From positions 3,866,722-3,930,721 of the forward strand of contig OY282381.1 in assembly GCA_958295915.1 (NCBI GenBank): DNA of 64,000 nucleotides, read 5' to 3'. The notes under the pieces are model-generated. The model was not told the DNA's origin and ran no database searches. It was given only the letters and a program-made list of their open reading frames with translations. Position numbers and translations under genes: made by a program. Position 1 is the stretch's first letter, and every line of letters begins with the position of its first letter. Source of the DNA: an uncultured Caldilineaceae bacterium. Its GTDB lineage: Bacteria; Chloroflexota; Anaerolineae; Caldilineales; Caldilineaceae. This document shows, piece after piece, positions 54,542 to 63,016 of the stretch.

Positions 54542-56290
54542 TCATCCCGGCGTCTGATACCTTAGATCGTAGTCACCAATCCGGCGGAGGGACACCGATG
54601 CGGGCTGTAAGTTCGGTTCCCCCAGTTGACGCCACTCCCTGATCTCTTCCCGATGACCAAGCCGGCGCAGGGCATTCCAGCCGGCGCTGTAGTTGGCCCG
54701 CCCGAAGGGGCCAGCTGAATCCCAGAAAAAAAACTGATCCACGCCCTGAGCATAGAGTGCATCGGCCTTGCGCTGAAATGCTTCAGGCGTCATGTGGCGC
54801 GGCATGATGTTGAGGGCAAGTTGACAGTTCGTGCCCGCGGTCAGTTCCACAAAGTAGCGTACCGCATCATCATCATTCCAAGCCACGCTCATGCTATCCA
54901 ACTCTGGCTCGGAGGTGTAAGGAATCAAGGTATCGATCAACTCCTCGGCAAGCCATGTTTTCAGGTCAAGGCCGTTCAGCAGATTCTCGTCCCGGTTGAA
55001 TACACAGGCAGAGATAACGATCCGATCCCGTCCCTGCCCCTCGGCCAGCGCGTCCAGAGTCTGGCGCAGTTCCCGATGGAAATCGGTCAAAGCCACACAG
55101 CGGTAGGCCAGCCAACGAGGGTCGTCGGCGGGCAAGTGTCGGGGATCTTCGCCGTATTCGGCGATAAACCCTTCCACCAGGGGCGGTTCGTAGTCCACCA
55201 GGGGTGGCCGCCGATTGTAGAGAATGCAGATGCCATCGATTGGATACTGGGCCACCTCCCGCAGCAAGTTGATGACAAAGCGGCGGGTATCTCCAAAGGC
55301 GTAGGAGACGCGAGGCCCAAGGCGCCCGTCCCGGCCCACCATACGCAGATCCGGTCGCGTGAAATAGAGACTGCCCGGATTCCACTGCTCCAATGGAGCC
55401 GGAAAGAAGAAGCCAGCGGTTCGATAGCTTGCGTGGAACCCTAGGCCCATCTCGTGAGCGCACTCCAGAGCCACCTTGAACGGGTCGAGTTGACGTTCGC
55501 GGAATGTGCGCCAGGTTTCGGCGTGTAGCCGATCCCCCCGCCGCTCGAAGTCCTCGATCCCGTCGCAGGTTGGCAAACGTCCAGCCTGCCCCAGATAGAA
55601 CATCAGATCCCCAGCCCCACACTCCCAGTAAAGACGAGAAAAATCCGTGTGGCGATAGGGTTCGATCTCGCGGCGAACCGCCTCCTCCGTCGCGGAACCG
55701 AAGAGAAAAAGGTAGCCATGAGCGTCGTTGTGGGCGAAGAGCCTGCGGGTGTCCGACCGCTGCCGTTCCCTCTCCAACGTCGCGACCTCCGCAGCGGATA
55801 GGGGAACAAGTTTGATGTGCGCCAATTTGACGCGCTCGCATTGTACAGCTGTCGGTTCATCCGTGTCGCCGGTGGATGTGCAGACTTGACGGATGCACAG
55901 ATCCTGACCGCTCAGGTCCGCTTCCTTCCACCACAGTTCGTGGATGGTATGGCCGTGCGAAGCCGCAGCGCTCCAGTCCGCGCCCATATGCAGCAAGGAA
56001 TAGCTTGTATCGTCACTGAGTTTTACCTCAATTGCAGCTCGTCCTCGATGTTCCGGATAGACCCCAATGTAGATGCGATGCCACCCGCTTTGTTCGAGAG
56101 CCAGCGTCACTTCTGGGGCCGCTGTCTCTTCCCCGGCGCTGAGTAACTGACCGCTCAGCCTGGCGGTTGCATACGGCTGCGCAAGCCAAGTGTGTCGTTT
56201 GGGTGTTGAAGAGAGCGAGGTGGATGGTTGGCAGCGGTCAAGATCGGTTATATAGATGGCGGCTTCGTCTGAAGATGCCTGCCTGAACAT
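54542..56290 (-). CDS. Putative TIM-barrel glycoside hydrolase with N-terminal beta domain (paralogue A)
   Basis: 582 residues from the ATG at 56290, chosen for GGAGG just upstream and the two-base gap to the permease before it. Residues 1 to about 190 look like a beta-sandwich (IYITDLDRCQP, HRIYIGVYPEHRG). From about 195 a TIM barrel of the GHL10/DUF4434 kind is suggested by LGFHASYR, RFVINLLREV, PIDGICILYNRRPP and VDQFFFWDSAG near the last strands. It is paralogous to the gene at 61083; both flank the importer in one operon. No signal peptide. Catalytic acids cannot be named with certainty; the E in PPLVEGF and D in WDSAG are candidates. Glycan hydrolysis is inferred. Confidence 0.6.
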   Translation of the reverse strand: MFRQASSDEAAIYITDLDRCQPSTSLSSTPKRHTWLAQPYATARLSGQLLSAGEETAAPEVTLALEQSGWHRIYIGVYPEHRGRAAIEVKLSDDTSYSLLHMGADWSAAASHGHTIHELWWKEADLSGQDLCIRQVCTSTGDTDEPTAVQCERVKLAHIKLVPLSAAEVATLERERQRSDTRRLFAHNDAHGYLFLFGSATEEAVRREIEPYRHTDFSRLYWECGAGDLMFYLGQAGRLPTCDGIEDFERRGDRLHAETWRTFRERQLDPFKVALECAHEMGLGFHASYRTAGFFFPAPLEQWNPGSLYFTRPDLRMVGRDGRLGPRVSYAFGDTRRFVINLLREVAQYPIDGICILYNRRPPLVDYEPPLVEGFIAEYGEDPRHLPADDPRWLAYRCVALTDFHRELRQTLDALAEGQGRDRIVISACVFNRDENLLNGLDLKTWLAEELIDTLIPYTSEPELDSMSVAWNDDDAVRYFVELTAGTNCQLALNIMPRHMTPEAFQRKADALYAQGVDQFFFWDSAGPFGRANYSAGWNALRRLGHREEIREWRQLGEPNLQPASVSLRRIGDYDLRYQTPG

Positions 56291-56292
56291 AG

Positions 56293-57192
56293 TTATACCT
56301 CCATGCGGGGGTCGAAAGCGTCCCTCAGTCCATCGCCGACGAAGTTCATAGCCAGAACAGCTACCGAAATGGCGACTCCCGGTGGCAGCCATAGCCAGGG
56401 GGAATTGGTCAGCACAGTCAGGGATTGGGCCGAATTGAGCATACTCCCCCAACTGGCTTGAGGGATTTGGACGCCTAAGCCGAGAAACGAGAGAGCGGAT
56501 TCCGTCAGGATAGTGCCGGCCACGCCCAATGTCGCCGCTACCAGGATGTAGGGCTGCAAGTTAGGCAGGATATGCCTGAGGATGATTTGGGGATGGGGTG
56601 TGCCGATGCAGCGAGCGGCTTCCACGAAGGCCTGTTCGCGCAAAGAGAGTGTCTGCGCCCGCAGCAATCGCGCCAGGCCCTCCCAGCCCAACACGCCGAT
56701 CACCACCATCACGTTAATGATATTGGGCCCAAGTAGGGCCACCAACATTAAGATGGCGAAGAAAGTAGGGAAGTTCATCACCAACTCGGTGAAACGCATC
56801 AGAATATTGTCCACCCAGCCGCCTGCATAGCCAGAGACCGTGCCGATCAGCACGCCGATGGAAATAGAGATGACGTTGGCGACAAAACCGACAGACATGG
56901 AGATACGCGCGCCGTACACCATACGCGCCCACATGTCTCGCCCCGCGGAATCTGTCCCCAGGATATGAGCGATGCTGGGCGGCTGACGAATATTATCCAA
57001 GTCGACAGTGTAAGGGTCTTGTAAGGCAACAATGGGAGCGAAAATGGCGATGATCCCCAGGATAGCGATGATCCCCAAGCTTGCCACAGCCACTTTATGA
57101 CGGCGAAAGCGAGCGGCTGCGGTGTTCCCATTCCTGTTCGTCGATAGTCCGATCTGCTCTGGCTGCAGCCTCGGTCTGACGGTCGCGGACAT
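56293..57192 (-). CDS. ABC transporter permease, DppC/OppC type
   Basis: A 299-residue permease using the ATG at 57192 (MSATVRPRL); an upstream in-frame ATG would add nine residues. The motif HILGTDSAGRDMWARMVYGARISM, EAA loop FVEAARCIGTPHPQIILRHILPN and C-terminus VGDGLRDAFDPRMEV define the family. It follows the binding-protein gene, separated by a long inverted repeat, and is followed after two bases by the glycoside-hydrolase-like gene. Partner permease at 60100. The ATPase subunits are missing from the operon. Confidence 0.93.
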   Translation of the reverse strand: MSATVRPRLQPEQIGLSTNRNGNTAAARFRRHKVAVASLGIIAILGIIAIFAPIVALQDPYTVDLDNIRQPPSIAHILGTDSAGRDMWARMVYGARISMSVGFVANVISISIGVLIGTVSGYAGGWVDNILMRFTELVMNFPTFFAILMLVALLGPNIINVMVVIGVLGWEGLARLLRAQTLSLREQAFVEAARCIGTPHPQIILRHILPNLQPYILVAATLGVAGTILTESALSFLGLGVQIPQASWGSMLNSAQSLTVLTNSPWLWLPPGVAISVAVLAMNFVGDGLRDAFDPRMEV

Positions 57193-57207
57193 AGATTGAA
57201 ATGACCT

Positions 57208-57290
57208 CAAACAGAACAATGATTAGGCCGACACAACGAGCGAGTCGACCAAATTTCTCCGGCCCAATCATTGTCTGCGTGATCTGTTTG
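57208..57290 (-). promoter_or_regulatory. Long two-part inverted repeat between binding-protein and permease genes
   Basis: Outer arms CAAACAGA (57208-57215) and TCTGTTTG (57283-57290) and inner arms ACAATGATTAGGCC (57216-57229) and GGCCCAATCATTGT (57261-57274, one mismatch) fill nearly the whole gap. An eight-base bulge lies on one side and the loop is 31 bases. No T-run follows. Likely an mRNA structure that favours binding-protein expression. Confidence 0.65.
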
Positions 57291-57302
57291 TTCTAATGAA
57301 AA

Positions 57303-59021
57303 CTATCCCTGGAACGCCCAGCCTTCTAGGTTTGTCCACCAATCTCGCTTGGCAGGGAGAGGATTGGACAGATCAGCAAGGCTGCCCACAACGCCCTGGT
57401 CTGTAATCTCCGGAATAGAAACGCCATTATTGAAGACCCAGACGTTGTTGCCTACATAGAGCGGCGCGTGGGAAGGGTTGTCGTTGAGAGTGCGCTGAAG
57501 GTCGAAGTAGATCTCCTGGCGAGCCGCCTGATCGGTTAGCTGACCGGCTTCAATGACCTTCTCCTCGAAGTCGCCGCCAATCGCCTCGGCATAACCGTTG
57601 GCGTTGCGACCCTGCGTCGTCAGGTGAAATTTGAGGAAACCATCAGGATCCGGGAAGGAGCCAAAGCCAACCCGAACTGCCTCGAATTCATGGGTGTCGT
57701 AGAACCGCTCCACCCAGACCGAGCTATCCATCTCCTCGATCTTGATCTTGAAGCCAGCCTCCTCTAGCATCTGCTTTTCAGCGGCGACTTGGGCGCGGGC
57801 CTCCTCGCTTCTCAGCGTGATCAGGTTGACTGTAACCTCCTGATCAAAGTCCCAGTTGGCATCTTCGAGAAGCTGACGGGCCAGATCCGGATCGTAGGCG
57901 TAGGAATTGAGATCGTCCGGAATGGACCAACCATGGATCAACGGTGAATTATAGATCGTGCCGTTGCCGCCCTGGAAGACATCGATGATCTTCTGGCGAT
58001 CCAGAGCATGTAGCCAGGCCTGACGTACCCGCTTGTCGGCGAAGAAGGATTTGCGCAGGTTGAAGGAGTAGGCCGTGAAGACCACACCTGTCGTTGCCAC
58101 AACTTTGAAATCAGGATTGTCGATAAAGGACCGAACCACTTCTGTCGAACTGGTATTGAGACCCCCCCAGGCATTGAAGTGGGCTTCGCCTCGCTCCAGA
58201 GCGATCTGGCCTACATCGGGCGACGCGATGATCTGCATGATGTAGCTGTTCAGCTTGGGCTTGCCCCAGTGCCAGTCGTCGTTGGCTTGCAGGCGGATGA
58301 ACTGGTCAGCCTGGTATTCCACGAACTGAAACGGACCGGACCCCAGCGGGTCTTCGAAGAAGAAAGACTGGTTCTCCAGAGTGTCCGGCGCGATATCGCC
58401 CAGAATGTGCTTGGGCAGGATAGGATGGATGGCCTGGAAGAGAAAGAGGCCGGTCGCGAAAGCGGTGGTGAACCTGATCGTCTTGTCATCGACAACGGTG
58501 ATGCCTTCAACGCTGTCGGCTTCTTCATTGGAATAGGCCTCAGCCCCCCGGAGTATGGCCAGGTTGCTCACTTGGCGGGACTTGGTGGCCGGGTTCAGAT
58601 AGAGCTCGTAGGAGAAGAGTACATCCTCAGCCGTAAAGTTGGCGCCATCGTGCCACTTGGCATCCGGATGGATATGAAATGTGTACTCCGTCGCGTCGTC
58701 GGAGACCTCCCAGCTCTCGGCCATGATCGGTACAAAGCCGGTTTTCGGCACATTTTCTTGGATCAGAGGGGGCAGAACGCACTGGAAGAAATGGGACTGG
58801 AAGCCCTGAACAGCGGTCAGGGGGTTGAAGCTGTTGATAGGGCCGCCGTAGAGGCCGATGAGATTGCCTCGCTTCATCTCTTCCGCCGCCGCCGCCTCTG
58901 CCGCTGGGCTTGCATCAGAGCCTACCGGAGCGCAGGCCGCCAACACCGAAGCGCCGCCCACCAGAGCGCCGGCCTTAAGAAACTGACGCCGATTGACTCC
59001 ATGAACAGTTCTGCTACGCAT
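57303..59021 (-). CDS. ABC transporter substrate-binding lipoprotein, family 5 (Tat-type signal)
   Basis: A 572-residue peptide/oligosaccharide-type binding protein. The start at 59021 follows AGGAGG and yields a twin-arginine signal NRRQFLKAG and lipobox LAAC (C30); a longer upstream frame is not supported. Typical SBP_bac_5 features are EYTFHIHPDAKWHDGANFTAEDV and VRQAWLHALDRQKIIDVF. It lies in the minus-strand operon between the DapA-like gene and the DppC-type permease. A CGCGCC/GGCGCG hairpin lies upstream (59106-59124). It is not closely similar to the two 688-residue binding proteins. Cargo probably a sugar derivative, by context. Confidence 0.92.
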   Translation of the reverse strand: MRSRTVHGVNRRQFLKAGALVGGASVLAACAPVGSDASPAAEAAAAEEMKRGNLIGLYGGPINSFNPLTAVQGFQSHFFQCVLPPLIQENVPKTGFVPIMAESWEVSDDATEYTFHIHPDAKWHDGANFTAEDVLFSYELYLNPATKSRQVSNLAILRGAEAYSNEEADSVEGITVVDDKTIRFTTAFATGLFLFQAIHPILPKHILGDIAPDTLENQSFFFEDPLGSGPFQFVEYQADQFIRLQANDDWHWGKPKLNSYIMQIIASPDVGQIALERGEAHFNAWGGLNTSSTEVVRSFIDNPDFKVVATTGVVFTAYSFNLRKSFFADKRVRQAWLHALDRQKIIDVFQGGNGTIYNSPLIHGWSIPDDLNSYAYDPDLARQLLEDANWDFDQEVTVNLITLRSEEARAQVAAEKQMLEEAGFKIKIEEMDSSVWVERFYDTHEFEAVRVGFGSFPDPDGFLKFHLTTQGRNANGYAEAIGGDFEEKVIEAGQLTDQAARQEIYFDLQRTLNDNPSHAPLYVGNNVWVFNNGVSIPEITDQGVVGSLADLSNPLPAKRDWWTNLEGWAFQG

Positions 59022-59177
59022 AGTATTCCTCCTGGAAAATCTAAACAACTGTATAGATCGATAAGATGGTGTATGGAACAGGACGCTGCGAAAGAATGCG
59101 GAAGTCGCGCCCCACTGTGGCGCGCAAAACAACCTTTCCACGCTCATTTGCGCCCTGGACAAAGCCTGCATACGCAT

Positions 59178-60089
59178 CTACTGCAGTTTCAAATCATGGA
59201 ACAATTGGGTCAATTGCTCCATCTGTTCGTCTGTAAGGGAGTGATACGGTGGTCGTCGCCAGCGTTGGGCCAGGCCGAAAAACTCATAGGTTCCATGTAG
59301 CGCCGCGTCAAAACCCCCAACCATATTGAGGGCGAAATCAAAGTAGGGCATGTCGTAGTTCCGAATGATCCGGGTCGCTGCCTCCCAGTCCTCTGTTTGG
59401 ATCGCCTGCCAATAGTCCTGGGTGATTGAGGGCGCAAAGGTAAGAAAGGTGGATAGGTAGCCATCGCATCCGTAATGAAGCAGATCGAAATGGTTCTGCT
59501 TCTGCCCGCCAGAGATGACAGCCCAGTGGCCGTGCAGTAGGAGAGCCATCTTGCGGGCAAAAACGCCCACCAGATCGTCCTTAATGGCGACAACGCCTGG
59601 TGCCTCATCCCGCAGTCGCCCTAATACCTCGAGCCCCATCGCTGTCGAACGACCGAAGACATTGGTCACCACCATTACAGGAATCTCAGCAGCCACCGCT
59701 GCATAGTGGGCGACAAAGGTATCCACAGTGCAGGAAAGCGCCCAGTCCGGTGGCAATACCATAAGCAAGTCGGCCCCGACTCCCCGGGCATAGCGCGCGA
59801 AGGCTACGGTCTTGCCGGTCCACCAGATCCGGTCCGCAGCCACCACCGCGGCCCGTCCAGCTGTCTGTTCGACCACCACCTTGGTCACATCCGCCACTTC
59901 CTGATCGGTGAGCAGGGAGAAAAGGCTGTCTCCATAAGTCAGGAGCATGACCGTGCTGCCAGCGGCGATGCCCCGCTCCACCAGCCCCCGCAGGCTATCG
60001 AAGTCGATCTCGCCATCCCGGCAGAAAGGTGTATGCACGGACATGACAGGCCCGCTTAGCAGTGTGCGCAGTTCTTGTGGAGAGCGCAT
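59178..60089 (-). CDS. DapA/N-acetylneuraminate-lyase superfamily aldolase, unusual active site
   Basis: A 303-residue TIM-barrel protein. The Schiff-base lysine is K170 in VVAIKDDLV. Where most members have the catalytic Tyr (Y-N-x-P), this one reads MVVTNVFGRST, so Tyr is replaced by Thr (about T142) and Pro by Phe. The N-terminus MSVHTPFCRDGEIDFDSL is typical. Members of this superfamily cleave or dehydrate 2-keto acids such as sialate or 2-keto-3-deoxy sugar acids. Position between permease and binding-protein genes suggests it acts on the imported compound. With Tyr missing, chemistry different from DapA is likely. Confidence 0.85.
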   Translation of the reverse strand: MRSPQELRTLLSGPVMSVHTPFCRDGEIDFDSLRGLVERGIAAGSTVMLLTYGDSLFSLLTDQEVADVTKVVVEQTAGRAAVVAADRIWWTGKTVAFARYARGVGADLLMVLPPDWALSCTVDTFVAHYAAVAAEIPVMVVTNVFGRSTAMGLEVLGRLRDEAPGVVAIKDDLVGVFARKMALLLHGHWAVISGGQKQNHFDLLHYGCDGYLSTFLTFAPSITQDYWQAIQTEDWEAATRIIRNYDMPYFDFALNMVGGFDAALHGTYEFFGLAQRWRRPPYHSLTDEQMEQLTQLFHDLKLQ

Positions 60090-60099
60090 AAGTTACCCT

Positions 60100-61062
60100 T
60101 TATTCATGGCGAATGCGCGGGTCGGCCACAGCATAGAGAATGTCGGCCAGCAGGTTGCTGGCCAGAACGAGAACCGCGGCGATGAAGGTCAACCCCATCA
60201 ACACAGGATAGTCCCGTTGGGCGATGGCCTGAATGGCCATCCGCCCCATGCCCGGCCACTGGAACATGGTCTCAATGATGACCGTGCCGCCGAATAGAAT
60301 AGGCAAACGCAGGGTCACAATGGTGATGACCGGTAGCAGCGCGTTGCGTAGGGCATGCCCGACGATGACGCGGACTTCTTGCAGACCTTTCGCGCGGGCG
60401 GTGATCACATATTCTTGCCCCAGGACTTCCAGCATACCCGAACGCATGTAACGGGTCAAGCCGGCAGTCAGATCCAGGGAAAGAATGACCCCCGGCAGGA
60501 CAAGGTGGTGCAGATTGTCCAACAAGGGCGGCAGCGCGTCAAAAGCCACGGATCGCATGCCAAAGGTGGGAAACCAGCCCAATTTCAGGGCAAAGACATA
60601 AAGAGCCAGGAGGGCCAGAAAAAAAGACGGGATCGAGATGGAGAATAAAGCAAAGAGAGTCAGAATATAATCCCAAATGGTATACTGTTTCAAGGCAGCC
60701 AGCACACCCAGACTGATGCCCAGGATTGAGGAAACGACCAGGGCGAAGCCCATCAGTTCCAGCGTAGCCGGCAGACGAACGGCGATGCGGCGCAGCACCG
60801 GTTCGCCTGTATGGTAGGAGTAGCCAAAATTTCCCCGCACAAGCTGGCCGAGCCAGATCGCATAGCGAACGTGTACGGGTCTGTTGAGCCCCAACTCTTC
60901 TTTCAGGCGTTCCAGGTTCGCCGCAGACAACTCCTCTTCCGGGTTGATCATGGCGAGGACCGGGTTGCCCGGGGCCATGTTGATAAAGCCGAAGGTGATG
61001 AGGGTGATGCCCAGAACCAGCGGAACCGCCAAGAACAGCCGGTTGATGATATACGTAGCCAT
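60100..61062 (-). CDS. ABC transporter permease, DppB/OppB type
   Basis: A 320-residue permease using the ATG at 61062 (MATYIINRLFLAVPLVLGI), which begins directly with helix 1 and avoids overlapping the upstream gene; the open frame reaches 61095. Family motifs: ELGLNRPVHVRYAIWLGQLVRGNFGYSY, ITARAKGLQEVRVIVGHALRNALLP and ADPRIRHE at the end. It is the second gene of the operon, after the glycoside-hydrolase-like gene (61083) and ten bases before the DapA-like gene. It pairs with the DppC-type permease at 56293. Confidence 0.93.
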   Translation of the reverse strand: MATYIINRLFLAVPLVLGITLITFGFINMAPGNPVLAMINPEEELSAANLERLKEELGLNRPVHVRYAIWLGQLVRGNFGYSYHTGEPVLRRIAVRLPATLELMGFALVVSSILGISLGVLAALKQYTIWDYILTLFALFSISIPSFFLALLALYVFALKLGWFPTFGMRSVAFDALPPLLDNLHHLVLPGVILSLDLTAGLTRYMRSGMLEVLGQEYVITARAKGLQEVRVIVGHALRNALLPVITIVTLRLPILFGGTVIIETMFQWPGMGRMAIQAIAQRDYPVLMGLTFIAAVLVLASNLLADILYAVADPRIRHE

Positions 61063-61082
61063 CATCCATAAAAGGTCGGCAT

Positions 61083-62759
61083 TCAGTACGCCCAATGGGG
61101 CGGATATTTGTCCAGAACATATCCGCCGACGCTGCGTAGAGGAAGCGATCGATAGTAGAAATCGTCGCCATCATCCCAGTCTGCCAGTTGGTCTCGATGT
61201 CCAAGACGCCGGATCATGCTCCATTCTTTGAGCCGTAAATGACGGCCATCTGTATCCCAAAAACAGAGTCCATCGACCCCCTCAGCGTAGTTCTGGATAG
61301 CCCGGCGACGATAGGTTTCCGCAGACATAATACGAGGCATGACTTCAGGATAATACTGAATTGGTGTATCTTGCGTCAGCTGCCCAAAGTAGGCGACATC
61401 GATCTCTTCATTACGCCACGGATAGGAGATCAGATTGTCGATCAGACCCCGCTCGACCCAAGCCGGCACATCCAATCCGTAGAACAGGTTGCTATCGGCG
61501 TTATTCAACACGTGGGCAGAGATCGCCAGTGGTCGCTGTCGCGCCTCGCCAATCTGCCGCATTGCCCGGCGCAGGTCAACCATGAACGCAGTCATCACTC
61601 GAGCCCGATAGCGCAGATACCGTTCATCGTCTTCGGCCAGCTGGGTCGCGTCCAAACCGGTCTCTTGCCGAAAACCTTCGACCAGCGGCGTCTCGTAGAG
61701 AAGAAATGGCGCGCCACGGTTGAAAATCGGGTTGATACCGTCAATATCGTAACGGGTGGCCACTTCGCGGAAGACGTTCAACACCAACTCGCGCACTGCC
61801 GGAAAAGCGTAACTCATGCGCGCGATCTCACGCCCATCGATATCGACACAGCGCCACTCCGGGTGCTGACGGTAAAAGTCGCCTGTGAAGAACTCCTCAA
61901 AGGGCGGACAACATTGAAACGCTTCCATACGCTGGCTGATATGCGCTTCCAGACCGAAACGGTGGCAATAGTTGACCACCGTCTCGACGGTGTCTATGCC
62001 TGCGCCAGAAAGAATCCGCATAGACTCGGCGTTGCGACGGTCGCTGACCCGGGGAAAATCTTGGGTCTTGCTCCCGATCAGACTGCCGATGGACGAAGGA
62101 TAAGTCAGCACATCGCCGCCAGCCCCAGGACACCAGAACATCTTCTGGAAGTCAGTATCCCGGAATGGTTCGAGCCACTCCCAGATCTCTTCCTGGGTTG
62201 TCGGACGGAAACGATTGAAATTGCTGAAACCATCATTCATGCAGATAAGGCGTTTGTTATCCCGATTGGCTCGATCTGCCAGCAACCGCCTTACATCGGC
62301 TTCGTCCAGAGAAATAAGTTTCACATAGGCAATATAGGCCGCTTCCGACTCGCCCGCCGACTGCTGCGCCAAAATCAGATCTTGCCCTGTAAGATCGGCT
62401 ATCTTCCAAAATCGCTCATCCAGGGAAAAGTTATCGGCAAAGTCTCCCGCCTCGGCCTCTCGAATCACTTTCACAAAGGCATCGTCGCCAGAGAGTTTGA
62501 CTCGAACCAGGCTGTCTGTCCAATTGCTCCACAGACCCAGATAGATCCCGTGCCAGCCAGATACACCCAGAGGCAGGGTCACAGGCGGCGCTGCGGTCTC
62601 CGGGCCAGCAATCAACATAGTGCCGGAGAAGCCGCTGGTTTCGTAGGGAACGACTTGCCAGCGGTTTTTCTCTTTTCCAGAGCTGAGCGCGATCTGTGGC
62701 TGACATCGACTCAAGTCTGTCAAGTAGATCGATGTAGATACGTTCATAAGGATCCCCAT
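61083..62759 (-). CDS. Putative TIM-barrel glycoside hydrolase with N-terminal beta domain (paralogue B)
   Basis: 558 residues (a start four codons later is also possible). It matches paralogue A (54542) along its whole length: IYLTDLSRCQP at the start, GIYLGLWSNW, CPGAGGDVLTYP, LEAHISQRMEAF, YDIDGINPIFNRGAP, ETPLVEGFRQETG and EGVDGLCFWDTDG. The layout is an N-terminal beta-sandwich followed by a likely TIM barrel of the GHL10 type. No signal peptide. It is the first gene of the operon, about 107 bp downstream of an extended -10 promoter. The role as intracellular glycosidase on imported oligosaccharide is inferred; catalytic residues are not assigned. Confidence 0.6.
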   Translation of the reverse strand: MGILMNVSTSIYLTDLSRCQPQIALSSGKEKNRWQVVPYETSGFSGTMLIAGPETAAPPVTLPLGVSGWHGIYLGLWSNWTDSLVRVKLSGDDAFVKVIREAEAGDFADNFSLDERFWKIADLTGQDLILAQQSAGESEAAYIAYVKLISLDEADVRRLLADRANRDNKRLICMNDGFSNFNRFRPTTQEEIWEWLEPFRDTDFQKMFWCPGAGGDVLTYPSSIGSLIGSKTQDFPRVSDRRNAESMRILSGAGIDTVETVVNYCHRFGLEAHISQRMEAFQCCPPFEEFFTGDFYRQHPEWRCVDIDGREIARMSYAFPAVRELVLNVFREVATRYDIDGINPIFNRGAPFLLYETPLVEGFRQETGLDATQLAEDDERYLRYRARVMTAFMVDLRRAMRQIGEARQRPLAISAHVLNNADSNLFYGLDVPAWVERGLIDNLISYPWRNEEIDVAYFGQLTQDTPIQYYPEVMPRIMSAETYRRRAIQNYAEGVDGLCFWDTDGRHLRLKEWSMIRRLGHRDQLADWDDGDDFYYRSLPLRSVGGYVLDKYPPHWAY

Positions 62760-62866
62760 CCCCGACTTCTTGGCAGGTAAAGCGTTGCGGATACTAAGGA
62801 ATCTAGCGTCTCAAACACCGTGACACCGTCCCGAATAGACGATAGGTTCCTTGTATCATACTCTCT

Positions 62867-62875
62867 ATTATACCA
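62867..62875 (-). promoter_or_regulatory. Extended -10 promoter of the six-gene minus-strand operon
   Basis: On the minus strand TGGTATAAT provides a perfect -10 with the TG extension; no good -35 hexamer is present, as is common with extended -10 promoters. It lies about 107 bp before the first gene. The rest of 62760-63016 shows nothing recognisable. Confidence 0.55.
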
Positions 62876-63016
62876 CCGTTTACCTTTCAGCCACTACCCC
62901 GTACGATCTTCAAGTTCTATATGTATAGATGGCTTTCCCGTTACTTCATCTTTAACGTCGAATTCAGCAACCTGGATGCACCCAGCCAGATCGGTTCGCA
63001 TGAGTGCGCCCTCCCA

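Noticed and set aside
58179..59300. 373-codon plus-strand open frame antisense to the binding protein at 57303-59021
   Set aside because: The sense protein is a clear solute-binding protein with signal and lipobox; the antisense frame crosses gene boundaries and has no recognisable motif.
61239..62780. 513-codon plus-strand open frame antisense to the TIM-barrel gene at 61083-62759
   Set aside because: The minus-strand protein has a full-length paralogue in the same operon and a ribosome/promoter context; the antisense translation shows no domain, so it is a shadow.
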